From Hanleya hanleyi (taxonomy: Eukaryota > Mollusca > Polyplacophora > Lepidopleurida > Hanleyidae): DNA of 64,000 nt. The notes below the pieces were generated by a model, which did no database searches, was not told where the DNA came from, and worked only from the letters and a program-made list of their open reading frames with translations. Positions 11,617 to 23,919 of this stretch are shown here, in pieces (positions within the stretch are counted from its first letter, which is position 1; the number at the start of each line of letters is the position of its first letter). The position numbers and the translations under genes are program-made. Where the stretch lies: contig JAVTVY010018717.1 in NCBI GenBank assembly GCA_036873755.1, positions 1-64,000 of the forward strand, written 5' to 3'.

Positions 11617-11845
11617 TCAGTATGAGACTCGGTATGAGACTCGGTCGAGAGTAGACGTGTTCTAACAGCTCCTGGCAAATGCAAAAACAACAGGCCTGTG
11701 ACTGAAACCTACTCAGACAATGTTACAATAGAACGGGCCTATACAGTAACAGTGCAACAGCCTAATTAGCCGGCAGTGCTATACAGATACGCTTACGTTA
11801 GAAAATTACACACAGTTTACTGGGAATATACACGGAGTTTACGCC

Positions 11846-12673
11846 ATGGGAAAACCAAAGCAGACGAAAACTAAAAGCCCTAAAGGAACTGACGATTCGG
11901 ATAAGAACTCGGACATGGAAGACTTGGCCAGAGAATCAATGGAAAATCCACCTGTCGTGGAAAATCCTGAGGTGAGTTTTCGCAGCTTTGTGACGCAGTC
12001 ATTAGCTGACCTACAACACACCATAAACAGGGTAGAAAAAAGACAGATTGACTTTCATGAAAGACTTGTGATTGTCGAACGTAAGCAGGTTGAATTCCAG
12101 AAATCACTTGAATACACTCAAAAAGAAACAGAGACACACTCCAAGGAACTTCCAGACGTCCATGAAGCAGTAGCCATGCTTAAACGCGAGTTGAAACGGC
12201 TGGGTGATGAAAACAAAGCTCTGCTAAATCGAATACTTGAACAAGAGAGATATAGCCGTGGATATAACCTCCGATTTGGCGGTATTGAAGAACAGGCCGA
12301 TGAAAACCCCATGGCCATTGTACAAAACCTGATAAAAGAAAAACTTCAACTCCCTAATGTTCATGTTGAGAACGCTCATCGTGTTGGCCGCAAACGAGAT
12401 GACATCACGCGACATATCCTCGCCAAATTCGTTTATCGCCCTGAACGACGCGACGTACTCTTCAAGGCCAAATCAGTACTTAAAGAAAGTCCCGTGTTCG
12501 TAACAGAAGACCTCATTCCAGAAGACAGAGCAAAAAAGAACGCCGTACGAAACTATATGAACAAATGCTACCAGGAAAATAAAAAAGTACGGTTCACAAA
12601 AGGAAAATTGTACGTCGACGGACGTGAAGTTCCAGACTCAGAATCTTGTGCTCCAGCAGAAAGTGTATCATAA
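11846..12673 (+). CDS. LINE ORF1 protein (coiled coil plus RRM-like)
   Basis: Intact 275-codon ORF; the ATG follows an ACGCC context. It is the RNA-binding chaperone of the LINE RNP. After a Lys-rich N-terminus, residues about 50-140 form a long heptad-like coiled coil (Glu/Lys/Leu-rich). Residues about 140-240 match the RRM-like/CTD arrangement of L1-type ORF1 proteins, with NLRFGGIEE as RNP-like strand and AHRVGRKR after it. ORF2 starts 1.1 kb downstream in another frame. Confidence 0.85.
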   Translation: MGKPKQTKTKSPKGTDDSDKNSDMEDLARESMENPPVVENPEVSFRSFVTQSLADLQHTINRVEKRQIDFHERLVIVERKQVEFQKSLEYTQKETETHSKELPDVHEAVAMLKRELKRLGDENKALLNRILEQERYSRGYNLRFGGIEEQADENPMAIVQNLIKEKLQLPNVHVENAHRVGRKRDDITRHILAKFVYRPERRDVLFKAKSVLKESPVFVTEDLIPEDRAKKNAVRNYMNKCYQENKKVRFTKGKLYVDGREVPDSESCAPAESVS

Positions 12674-13790
12674 AACACTCTGAATCAATATCTCTCTGTG
12701 CACAACAAATTTCCAGAATATCTCCATATGAGATATGTATTATCAATCTATCCATCTGATCCCAACAAATACGAACCAAATACAAACACCCAATAGCATG
12801 TACTATATCAATATATGCAAATCTTTCCCCATTAGATACATTTTTATTTTTGTTTAATCTACAGAATTATTTGTCTAGAGACCACTTATTAATTATTTCA
12901 AGCCTCATCTTGCACAGCTCAAATAACATTCTCCGTTTAAATGCTTAATTTGTATTTCAAAACTGTTCAATATATATCTTGAGAAATTCACATAATATTA
13001 ATATCCGGACTATATACAGTATAGTGCAAGTACAACGTATTCCATAGCAAACAGTATGTTCTTTAATTATACAGCCAATTGTTTACACATAGTTTGGGAA
13101 TATTCCATGTACCAGAATTGTTTTGTTTCTTTGTTTTTCACTCTAAACAACAGAATTGTGTTGTTGCTTTGTTTTTCGCTGAAAACAATCTGAGTTGCCG
13201 CTCAACCTATTAGCATTGTACTTCTCTATAGACAGTTTGGCGCCGCTGCAACCACGCTGTAGCTAATAATCAACTGTAATCAAGCTGATATAATTAAAAC
13301 AACTAAATGACATCTTAGCTGTTCACGTGAGTGTAAAGCTTGTATTCCAGAGAATGTAGAATTGTGCGTATCGCGTTAATCTTTCAGCACCTCTATAAGA
13401 CGCTGTATTGTTGTCACTAAAACCATATGTACTATCTGATACCAGGTAGCCGTTTTAGCCCTTGTTATATCTATATGTTTTCATTGTACTTTGTTTTTGT
13501 ATATACCAATGTTTTTCTAGTCTTGATTTGTTCGTCCTGTAAATGTTTTCTAAGCTCCCTATACACAGAGCACACGCTCAACACAAACTTGTTTTCATTA
13601 TTCTTCCAAGATATATCAATCGCACATTTGACACATGCTGAACTATTTAGAACCTCGTTCACGCAACATATACATGTTACTCTGCCACTACTTGTGTACA
13701 CAACCGACTGGTTCAATGTTGTTACGGCAACATTACACGTCAGTTATTTACTATGCAGGCTGTTGATTATTTTACATATATCTTTGACTA
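12674..13790 (+). other. LINE inter-ORF region
   Basis: 1.1 kb of AT-rich sequence between ORF1 and ORF2. It holds a pair of similar short repeats (AGAATTGT.TTGTTTCTTTG near 13115 and 13150). A 128-codon hydrophobic frame (13427-13813) lacks recognisable features and is probably chance. The spacing is long for a LINE. Confidence 0.6.
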
Positions 13791-16700
13791 ATGACGATGA
13801 ATACTCTATGTGAATTACCTTTTTATAATGAAGATCTAACTCATGTGGAAGTACAAAAGCAACATGATTCTGAATATCTACTTGGTGATTTAGAAAAAAT
13901 GTTATTCAACCCGTTGGATCTAAATGTGACTGAACACAATAGCTATGCGACAGACGACACGGATGGCGAGTTGAATTACTGGGATAAACTTAACAACTCC
14001 CGCTCTAATTATTGTTTTGTAGAAACGTTTAAATCACATATAGGCAACAATCTTATATCTGACTCTAAAACCCTATCTGCCTTGCATATCAATGCGCGAA
14101 GTCTGAAAAAGCATTATACAGAAATTCTTTCCCTACTTTACAATCTGGATCATAAGTTTTCGGTAATTGGTATATCCGAAAGTTGGCTCGATCCCGCAAC
14201 ACAAGAGCTGTATAACATTCCTGGTTATTCTCCTTTCCCACTATCCAGATCCGTGCGAAAAGGTGGTGGAATAGTTTTGTACATTAAAGAAGAATATAGA
14301 AACTGTTTTATTCGAGAAGATCTCTCAAAAATCGATCAAAATGGCGAATACGAGGCTCTTTTTGTTGAAATTAACGACAATAACAACTCTTGTGTTGTGG
14401 GACTAATTTATCGACCACCTGGCAAAAGTGTTGACTATTTTAATGCAAGTCTTTTGAATATGTTTGATATTTTAAAACCTGAAAATAAACAGTGTATGTT
14501 GCTTGGCGACTTTAATATCGACCTACTAAAGACGGGAAATCACAGCCCAACTAATTCATTCTTTGAAATCATGAAATCGTTTCACTTTTTCCCCAAGATA
14601 TGTAATCCAACTAGAGTAAAATCAAGATCCGCAACACTCATCGATAATATTTTTACAAATTTCCACGAAGATGATATAAGCGCTGGTATCTTACTTACAG
14701 ACATTTCTGATCATTTTCCTGTATTCTTCCTCTGTAACTCTTCAATTTCCAAGCACAATAAGCAGAACAATATAACATATAGACATATTAGCACCAGCAA
14801 CCAGACTCTTTTCGAAGAAAAAATACAATCTGTCGATTGGAATATTTTATATATGGAAACAAACGTTCATTCAGCTGCTAGGTCTTTTAGTGACACATTT
14901 AATTCCATCTACAATGAATGTTTTCCAATTAAATGCCATAAAACACAAACAAAAACAAAAAAACCTTGGATAAGCACAGCTCTTTTACAATCAATACATG
15001 AAAAAAATCGACTATATAGATTATGGATGACCACACGTCACACCGAACTGAACAACAGATACAAAGTATATCGCAATAAACTAAACCACACGTTACGGAT
15101 TGCGAAAAAGTCATACTATGAAAATAAATTTAAACAGTTCAACAACAACATTCAGGGAACATGGAAAACTATAAATAATTTATTAGGCAAGGCAAAATCT
15201 TCGATCTTGCCTTCTGCCGTTGTTGTAAATGGTACAGAGACCTCAAATCCTGAAGACATAGCAAACTGTTTCAATAAATATTTCTGCTCAGTAGCTACTG
15301 AACTTGCCGATAAAATTCCAGCTACCAATTCTGAATAATAAATATACGAGTGAGTTTACGCTATCACCATGTAGCCCAGAAGAGATTTCTGGCGTAGTTC
15401 AATCTCTGAAAAACGCCTCCCCTGGCCAGGATGGAATTCGCATGTCGCTAGTAAAACCTATAACAAACTACATTACCTCTCCACTGTCGTTTCTACTAAA
15501 TCTGTCGTTCACAACAGGTGAATTTCCGAATATTTACAAAATTGCTAAGATCAGTCCAATATACAAAGGCGAGGAAAAAAACAGAGTAACTAATTATAGA
15601 CCGATATCTGTACTGCCTTGCTTCAGTAAAATATTTGAAAAAGTTATGGCAAACCGAATGATCTCATATCTTGAAGACCAAGGCATCATCAGTCCCAGCC
15701 AATACGGATTTCGTGCAAACCACTCAACTTCCCATGCTGTAGTGTCGCTATATGAAAAATTAGCCATGGCCAAGGAAAACAAACAATTTAGCATAACAAC
15801 GTTTCTTGATTTAAGCAAAGCATTTGATACTGTCAATCATAATATACTTCTAAAAAAAACTTGATTATTACGGCTTTCGAAATATAGCAAATGACTGGTT
15901 CAGAAGTTACTTCTCAAACCGCACCCAAATTGTCTCCCTAAACAATACATTCTCAACACCTTCTAACATTACATGCGGAGTTCCCCAAGGTTCGATTCTT
16001 GGCCCAATCTGCTTCTTACTTTACATCAATGATATCACAGCTGCTTCAGATGTTGAAATTACTCTTTTTGCCGACGACACGAGTATTACCTACTCTTCCT
16101 CCGACCCGAAACTCCTTTCTGAAACCATGAATGTGGAATTATGCAAATTATACGAATGGTTTTGTTGCAATAAGCTCTCTCTAAATGTTTCCAAAACAAA
16201 ATGCATATTCTTTAAGCCGCAGCGTTCGTCATCTTCGTTTCATCCAATTATAAGAATTAACAACATTGACGTAGAACTTGTTGAAAATTTCAAATTTTTA
16301 GGAGTATATTTTAACAACAAACTCAACTGGCAAACACACATAAGCAAACTAAGCTCAAAATTATCAAGAAACATCGGAGTAATCAATAATATCAAGGACT
16401 GTGTCAATAAAAATACATTAATCACTCTGTACTATACATTATTTTACGCACTCGTTACATACTGCAATTTAATATGGGCGAATACCTTTCCTACTCACAC
16501 TGCCCCACTTACTGTTCTACAAAAGCGACTGGTTCGTATCATTTGCAAAAAAAACTAAATACGCACATACTCAACCATTATTCATCCAACTAAGCATGTT
16601 AACTTTCAATAAAATCAACGACTATGTAATCCTAAATTTAATCCACAAAGCTATACACCAACCACTTTCTTTACCAAATCGCTTCCGAACTTACTTTACC

Positions 16701-16912
16701 AGACTGCAAAACATTCATCAATACCAAACACGACAGAAACATCTCAATCTTTATCGACCGTTCTACAATTCTCAACTATCATTTTATACTACTTATATCA
16801 AAGGACCGCGAATATGGAACCAACTTAACACAGAACTCAAATCAATTACTTCCATATCATTATTCAAAAAAAGATTAAAATACCACCTAATAACTCGCGA
16901 CATTCAAAACTA
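13791..16912 (+). pseudogene. LINE ORF2 protein: APE endonuclease and reverse transcriptase (three frameshifts)
   Basis: Enzyme for target-primed reverse transcription. The first segment (13791-15338) contains the APE-type endonuclease: NARSL, ISESWLD, GLIYRPP, LLGDFNIDLL, NPTR and the catalytic SDHFP (near 14708). The frame shifts near 15330, in an A-run near 15855 and in another A-run near 16550. RT motifs are NYRPISVL (15594), FLDLSKAFDTVNH (about 15802), GVPQGSILGP (about 15975) and the catalytic FADD at about 16067-16078. A C-terminal segment runs to 16912. All active-site residues are kept, so inactivation looks recent. Confidence 0.87.
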
Positions 16913-16979
16913 AAAGTAAAATGACCATCCAATAGCCTACTATAAAAAATTATATCATTACATTAAGTCTCATATATAT

Positions 16980-17020
16980 TGGTGTGTGTGTGTGCGTGCG
17001 TGTGTGTACATGTGTGTTTA
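16980..17020. repeat. (GT)n-type microsatellite in the LINE 3' UTR
   Basis: Alternating GTGTGTGTGTGCGTGCGTGTGTGT followed by ACATGTGTG, in an AT-rich 3' UTR. Confidence 0.8.
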
Positions 17021-17400
17021 TATAAATATGTAATAATCATATTATCAAATAATCATAGTTATATATATCATTGTATCATATGTTCCCCAAGTACACCTAT
17101 TAAGCTATCCTCTCCTTTGTATATACGTTCAAAACAAATGTTATTGATCTCTCTGAGCTCATATAATTCACCATTATATTATTAGTAAATATATTTATAT
17201 ACTTAAATCTATTTTTTATTATAATATGCACTAAATTATTATGGGATAGAACAAGCCCATCTGGGTTTTATTCCCGCCATTATCACACCAACCATTATGT
17301 ATATATATATTGTATTATCTGAACCATTATTTTACCATTGTTATATTTATTGTTATGTTGGTATATGGTGAATAAATATCAATCAAAAAAAAATCAATCA

Positions 17401-18775
17401 ATCCCTGGTATGAGTGAAATGATCATCGATGCGGTTATAAACAAGGTGACAGGGCGATCGGATGAAACTGTCTGCTTGATAGAAGGATCGGCGGAGTTTT
17501 CCGAAAAGCATTCGCTTATAGTGGCACCCTGCCTCGTTGATACAGGGATTGAGACTGATTTTAAAGTTCGAATATGCAACCCTTTCCAAAATCATTAAAC
17601 AGAATACATGCCTGGGGTATGCGGAATCTGTAGATGATGATATTCAGACACTCTTAGACAAAGAAGAAGAAACTGACGAGGGAAATTTTGACGTTGTTCG
17701 TCGAATTCAGTTGATCAATGAGCATCCCAACATCACACGACAAGTATCTCACGATCGTCAAAATAAAAGTAGTGGTAAATTGGGGGTTCCAAGTCATTTA
17801 AAGGACTTGTATGACAAAACAGTACAGAGGCTGGATCCAGACCATCATGCCGAGATAGCGGAGCTGCAGAACGACTACGAGGATGTATTCTCCAAAAACG
17901 AGTTTGATTTAGGTTGTACGGATTTGGTGGAACATTCCATAGATACGGGTGACGCAAAACCCATCAAACAACCTCCAAGGCGGTTACCCATGGCATTCGC
18001 TGGAGAGGATAAGAAGGCTTTGGAAAATCTACAAAAACAAGGATGTATTCGGCCATCAACTTCACCCTGGGCTTCTCCAATAGTTTTAGTACGGAAGAAA
18101 TGTGGCTCAGTGAGGCCATGTGTGGATTATCGCAGGGTAAATTCAGTCACTCGTAAGGGCGCTTTTCCATTGCCAAGAATTCAAGACTGTCTCGATGCTA
18201 TAGAAGGCGCAACATGGTTTTCTACATTGGATCTTACATCAGCGTATAACCAAGTCAAGGCCAAAGCGTCTGACATTCCTAAAACGGCGTTCGTGACGAA
18301 ATATGGACTGTGGGAATACACGAAAATGCCGTTTGGTCTTTGCAATTCTCCAGCAACGTTTCAGCGATGCATAGAACTTGCACTCTCTGGTCTCCAGTGG
18401 GTCTCTTGTCTTTTATACCTGGACGATGTGGTCATATTTGGGCATACATCTGAAGGACATACACAAAGAATGAAGGAGGTATTACAGAAAATCAGACTCG
18501 CAAAGCTGAAACTTAAACCCATAAAATGTCACCTATTGAAAAGGGAAGTGGAATTTCTGGGCCATGTTGTATCCAAGGATGGAATTCGTCCAAATAAGGC
18601 AAATATGGAGAAAATTCATAGCGTGGCCAACTCCAAAGAACGTTACTGAAGTGAGAGGTATTCTGGGGTTGGGAAGCTATTACCGTCGTTGGGTGAAAGA
18701 CTTCTCAAAGTTGGTACATCCACTCACCGAACTGACAAAGAAGGACAACTTTTCTATGGACTCCTCAATGCGAAG
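17401..18775 (+). pseudogene. pol: Ty3/gypsy linker and reverse transcriptase, copy B
   Basis: Resumes the copy B pol frame after the LINE. An 8-bp deletion near 17588 (copy A has CGCTGAGT) breaks the linker. From 17537 the frame is open through the whole RT palm: STLDLTSAYNQV, MPFGLCNSPATF, YLDDVVIF (about 18415). An extra T near 18613 shifts the frame. The RT/RNase H frameshift near 18755-18768 is the same as in copy A. Confidence 0.87.
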
Positions 18776-19371
18776 AAGCTTTTATGGGGATTAAAGCAGC
18801 TCTTACTGGAGCAGAGATTATGGGATATCCGAAAGATGGTTGTCTGTTTATCCTCGACACGGATGCATGCGATGTCAGCATAGGGGCAGTTTTATCTCAA
18901 ATACAAGATGGGAGAGAGCGCGTTATTGCTTATGCAAGTCGTGTCCTTAACAAATCAGAAAGGAACTACTGCGTGACAGACAAGGAACTGTTAGCTGTCA
19001 AATCTTTTCACTGAGTAACTTCGTGACAAGTTACAGCATGCACACGACATTGCACGTAAACGCCTGAAAATAGCTGCAAAACGACAGAAAAAGACATACG
19101 ATGGGAAAACTCATCACACACATACCAACCTGGGGATTATGTGTGGTATTATCACGAAAAACTACAATTCCCATACAGTGGTCCGCATCTAGTCATAAAG
19201 AAACTAAACGACTTAGACTAGATCATCCAAATGAATGAGGCAGGAAAATTAAAGGTCTTCCACCACAACAAACTAAAACCATATAAAGGAACCATAGTAT
19301 TGCTATGGGCAAGGAAATCACTCGTACAGGCTAAAAGGAGGGTAACCCAAGCTCTTCACTCACAAGAGTAA
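18770..19371 (+). pseudogene. pol: RNase H start fused to integrase C-terminus, copy B (internal deletion)
   Basis: RNase H is readable to TDKELLAVKS (about 19010). The sequence then jumps from the equivalent of copy A 3188 to that of about 4838, removing the RNase H end, tether, integrase HHCC finger and catalytic DDE core. A short ACTT-like match at the joint suggests a microhomology deletion. The remaining integrase tail is frame-shifted and carries TAG at 19219-19221 (shared with copy A). Beyond it the frame ends with a basic tail at 19371. Confidence 0.85.
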
Positions 19372-19482
19372 CAAACAAACCTGGTTATGGCACTGGAACT
19401 GGTGGCTGATTAAATATAAATATCTTCATATAAATATCAACACAACTGATAAAATTGTTTACTTACTCTTTGCAGAGAAAAG

Positions 19483-21538
19483 ATGTCAGATAAAGCCATC
19501 AAGTCTTATGGAAAGAGGGGAGCTGTGTACAGCTGTTCTCGGTGTTCTCGGTGTATCTACACCGGGGACAAACCAGATGAATAACCATCTACCCCGACTT
19601 GAGGCACCGTACACGTGTAACAATTGTAACAAAATTGGATTGAAGTACGATGAGGTGAAGAAGCACATGGAAGCTAAACATCCAAATGTTGATGGTATGG
19701 AAAGCGTTGGCGGGACTAAGTCACCGTACATACTTCAATCAACTGATGCTACAATCATGTCTAAAGAAGACTCCATCCAGTTCTATGATGGTATAAAGCC
19801 AACCCATAGAAGTACCACAAACACTCATCAAACGTCAACAGAGACCATCGCAGTTACGCCACAGCCAGATATTGAACCACCAGCAGAAACATCACGGCAC
19901 TCGGACATCCAAATAACATTTAGTCAACCACCAGTCAGGACAGTTCCAACAGCCAAACCCAAAGTGAAGTTCACCAAAAAACACAAATCTGTCCAGCCAA
20001 CCGAAAAACCAGCACGCAAACAACTGAAAACAACCAACAAAGCAACAACAAAGGATGGGGACACACAACATCAACAGGAAAATAATCAAACTCAAACAGC
20101 CAAATCCAAACTATCCAAGCCTGACCAAACCATCACCACGAAACAACACCAACAGTCAACATCCTCAACGTCTACGTTTCCTCCACTGATACCTGTCGAA
20201 ATTCCTTTGAATGGCCCAGAGAATCCTCGATGTAATCTTCGTGAGATCATGGGAGTGTTCACTACCTTCCCACGAATTCTACAGCAAGTGAACGATATTG
20301 GTGAACTACAACGTGCAGTGGATTCTATATCCCAAGATGAACCAACCACCGACCCAAACACCGTGATCCTTGATACCAACCCTGTTGTTGAAATGGACAT
20401 TCAATTACATCCGAACGAAGGTGAAGAACAGCAACTACTTCAGGGGACTGCTGATTTACTTTCACCTGTTACAACATCAGTCAAGCCTAAATCGAACTCG
20501 AATGAAAATACCAAATCAATCAAGCCTCATCCCAGAGCAGAATCAAGTGTTACAGTCAACACCCACACAGATTCGGTCGAGATGTTGGCTGCAGTCATAG
20601 TAGGTGCAGCCAGACGACAACCTGTCCTGCCGGAGATAGACCTCAGACCGATATCTAATCAACTCGTGGCCACTAATTTGAATCTTTCCCAGGTCGGAGG
20701 AGTGTTGGAGTCTAATAATAATGCTAAACACTCTATACTCACTGATGTGATTGAAGAGTTTGTCAAAACGATGTCCAGTTCAAACGCCGAAATGTCACGG
20801 ATGTGTAGAGCAGCCTCCGTCCTGAGTGAGGCATCCATGAAAGTTGACCAGGCCGTAACGGAGCAAACTGCTGTTCTTCGTTCACTGTATCGGGCAACAA
20901 TAGACGCACAGTCCAGCCTTGCATCAGCGCTGAACCGCCAAGCTGAAAGTGTGGAAAAGATTGTAGCAATCTACGAAGGTCACCAGAGTCGTCAGGTAGC
21001 AGGAGTCGATGAAAGTACCCTGAATCTTAATCAACAGCCATCAGTGACAACAGTTATTTCATCCATTCCAACAGTTTCAACTTCATCCGTTTCATCCGCC
21101 TCACATTCATCAAGCAGTTCATCTTCATCAAGTTCATCCAAATCCTCTGTTCCAACTACCAAACCAGCTGTTCATTTCGCCAGTCCTGTCCGTGTTCCGG
21201 TCGAAGCCTCTACGTCCCACGAGGAACATCCCGACCGGCAACCGCATAATTTCAGACGTCTAGACCGATCCTATGAGTCCTCCAGATCTAGGAATGAGGA
21301 AGCTCGGTCAAGGGAAGATGCCAACCGTCCCAGGAGTATCATTAGTCGCCTTGGTCGAGATTCTAGCCATCCAAGATACGGATTTCACCAATACTGTCGT
21401 TGGCAACAGTACAGGGATCCTTGGGTGCGTCAACCAATGCATGGGAAAAGACCACGGAGCCCCAGTCAAGACCGTCGACGAGTGTCCAGTCATGGAGATG
21501 GTGATATCAGGCGACCTGTAAAAAAGATTGAACAGTGA
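19483..21538 (+). CDS. ORF3 of the Ty3/gypsy element, copy B
   Basis: Equivalent of 5326-7374. The original ATG is at 19483, but a 9-bp duplication (TTCTCGGTG) and a 2-bp loss near 19574 put the first 30 codons out of frame. From 19508 a 676-codon frame, including the C2H2 finger (about 19610-19675), the Ser run (about 21110-21150) and the Arg/Ser-rich tail, is uninterrupted. Differences from copy A are scattered single substitutions, both silent and replacement. No stop has been acquired in 2 kb. Confidence 0.8.
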
Positions 21539-21674
21539 ACATGTTATAAATATATTCTCTCACGGAACAATATTTTTCCTAAGAGACTAGGCTGTTCAAT
21601 TCGTTTCAACTGTATATATTTATATGACCGTGATATACGTTGCTGAGGACAGCATACTTTTAAGAGGGGGGAAG

Positions 21675-23909
21675 TGTGACGATTCGTAATAATGTTTGAT
21701 ATGACGATTGACGATTTCTGACCCTGTATTTGTTGATTTTTATCAATGTAATGTTCGTTCAATTAATTCTTTATCGGAGTGGATTAAATACCTTGTTCTT
21801 GTTGTTACCCAGTAGTTGTTGTTGAATATCTGGATGTGTGGAGTGAGATTTTCACGTTTATGCACATAATTTTGTTGGCAAACTTTTCCGATGTCAGCCA
21901 TGTGTACGATGATATCAAAACGTGGCTATACTCTGAAACGCTGCATCTTATGGACGATAACGTAATTGTACTAGCGTTTCATGAATTGTAATTGTTCGAA
22001 ATAATCTCTTCTGAAAGAGATTGTCTTTATTAATCGCAACCTTTGAATGATTATTTGGTGATTAGCCATTTACGACGCTAAGCTCTCTTGATGGTCGAGA
22101 GTATTACACTGGATTCATCCTACCAGGTGGCGCTGGGATCGTCTGCCCGCGAAAGTATAAAAGGCCAAACATACTAATAATTCGGCACTTGGTAATCACC
22201 GGGTCAGCTACACGGTCATAATAACTGTGAGAATAGCCAACGATATCCCAGCAATTAATTGTCTGAAACAGCCAGCAGGAGATTATCATACCTTAGGTAA
22301 CTGGATACCATTGGAATATAATAATGAGTATGAGAAGCAGATAATTTTATTGGTGCAAGGCCTACTCTTCAATGTAAAGAAACCGTTGTCAAGGAAATTA
22401 TGGGAACCCCGATCCCCTAGGAGATATAAATATGGGTGAAAGAATTTCAGCTGTATGCATATTTACTAGTCAAGTATAGGCTAAATTGTGTTTTGCAGTG
22501 AAATATCTTTATCTTCAAGATCAACACTGATGTTATTCAGCTATTATCTGATGTTATACATTCAGCCCCGAATTCCAGTGCCAAACCAGTAAATATATAA
22601 TAACAGAGGAAACCAACAGGAATATACACAGAAGAAATACACAGACTGCATTCCGTACATTAAATAAGAGATATTATAATTCGGGAGTGATTTAGTTCTC
22701 ACTCAGTGGCATAACGTCAGAATCATTAGAATTGAATATCACTACCCGCTTTTATAAATCCGAGTGACCCCAAAAATAAAAGACGGGTAACTCTCAAAGT
22801 CAAGACAAAGTCAATTAAGTTAACAGTTACTCCCAATTACGGACACGGGAAGGGTTTAGCTGATATTCTAGACTTGTTCTAGTTTAAGGCTTTAAGCATA
22901 GCCCGTGAAAGTTAAATATTGGGTTGAAACAACGCCAGCATATCACGACCCGCATTTATAAACCCGGGTATCCCCTATAATAAAAGACGGGTAACACCAA
23001 CATCAAGACGAACTCGATTAAGTTCACAGTTACTCCCAATTACGGACACGGGAAGGGTTTAGCTGATATTCTAGACTTGTTCTAGTTTAAAGCTTTAAGC
23101 ATAGCCCGTGAAAGTTAAATATTGGGCTGAAACAACGCCAGCATATCACAACCCGCATTTATAAACCCGGGTAACCCCAAAAGTAAAAGACGGGTATCTC
23201 ACAGAACAAGATTTGACGCCTGACAAGAATACAGGAGACGTTCATTTAGTAATTTGCACCAGAGCTTCATGGGAAAAGATTTAATACTCATTATAATCAC
23301 ACAGTACTCAGACATATCCAGATTCTCTTCAATAAGCTATCACCCGTAAATAAATATCCGGATCTCGATGGCACATATCACCCGTAGATAAAAACCCGGG
23401 TGATCTTTCAAAATCAGATCGTCATAGCTCTACACCTGAGACTAGCTGAACACAGAATCCCGGGATTGGATTATTACTCTTGGATGACAGACAGAGATAC
23501 CAGCTTTAAAATACATGCTACGGTACAAAGACGGAACTAACGAGTGTACAAACCCGAATTATCAATGATATACCGGAGACAGCGTTGGAGTGGAATCATA
23601 AAGAAATAACAACAAAACACGAATGTTCACGAGAGACTTGCTTTTTTTATTATCATGCATCGAAGTTTGTATGATATGTACATATTAATTCAGATGGAAT
23701 AAAATTTGATCTAGTTGAACATAAGCGGCATTATTCTTTACCGATATTCTTGATAAGAATACTCGGTCAACTGTATAAATTCCGGATATTCCGGTGGTGT
23801 CAGAACTGATTAAATAATAATGACGATTGGTATAACGTATTAATCAGCCATCCTGACCGATCAACTGTGTAACAGCATTGGAGTATTGTTGCACAGGTTG
23901 ACCGTTACA
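21675..23909 (+). repeat. 3' LTR of Ty3/gypsy copy B (2235 bp)
   Basis: Starts TGTGACG after a polypurine tract and ends GTTACA. Collinear with 7511-9785 except for a deletion of about 40 bp near the start and scattered substitutions. TATA box at 22156-22163; internal 204-bp tandem units at about 22738-23205. The sequence after 23909 is unrelated to the element. Confidence 0.88.
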
Positions 23910-23919
23910 ATACAATCTC

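Larger units (their letters stand above)
11617..17400 (+). mobile_element. CR1/L2-group non-LTR retrotransposon (LINE) inserted in copy B pol
   Basis: 5.78-kb insertion: the uninterrupted target is seen in copy A at 1571 (CTAACAT/CCCTGG). The 5' end begins with two copies of TATGAGACTCGG. Two ORFs follow, and the 3' end is a short repeat tail (AATCAATCAAT after an A-run). At most 2 bp of target duplication (AT) can be seen. ORF1 with coiled coil plus RRM-like region and ORF2 with APE endonuclease plus RT point to the CR1/L2 group. Near full length with only three evident ORF2 frameshifts, so relatively recent. Confidence 0.9.
9786..21674 (+). mobile_element. Ty3/gypsy LTR retrotransposon, copy B internal region with nested LINE
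   Basis: Same element as copy A: gag, PR, [LINE insertion 11617-17400], RT, RNase H start, integrase end, ORF3. It differs from copy A by scattered substitutions, an 8-bp deletion near 17588, an extra T near 18613 and a deletion of about 1.65 kb that joins the RNase H start to the integrase C-terminus at about 19016. It shares the main gag and pol lesions of copy A. Confidence 0.92.

Noticed and set aside
13427..13813. 128-codon hydrophobic frame between the LINE ORFs.
   Set aside because: No known LINE has such a membrane protein; composition is that of AT-rich non-coding DNA.
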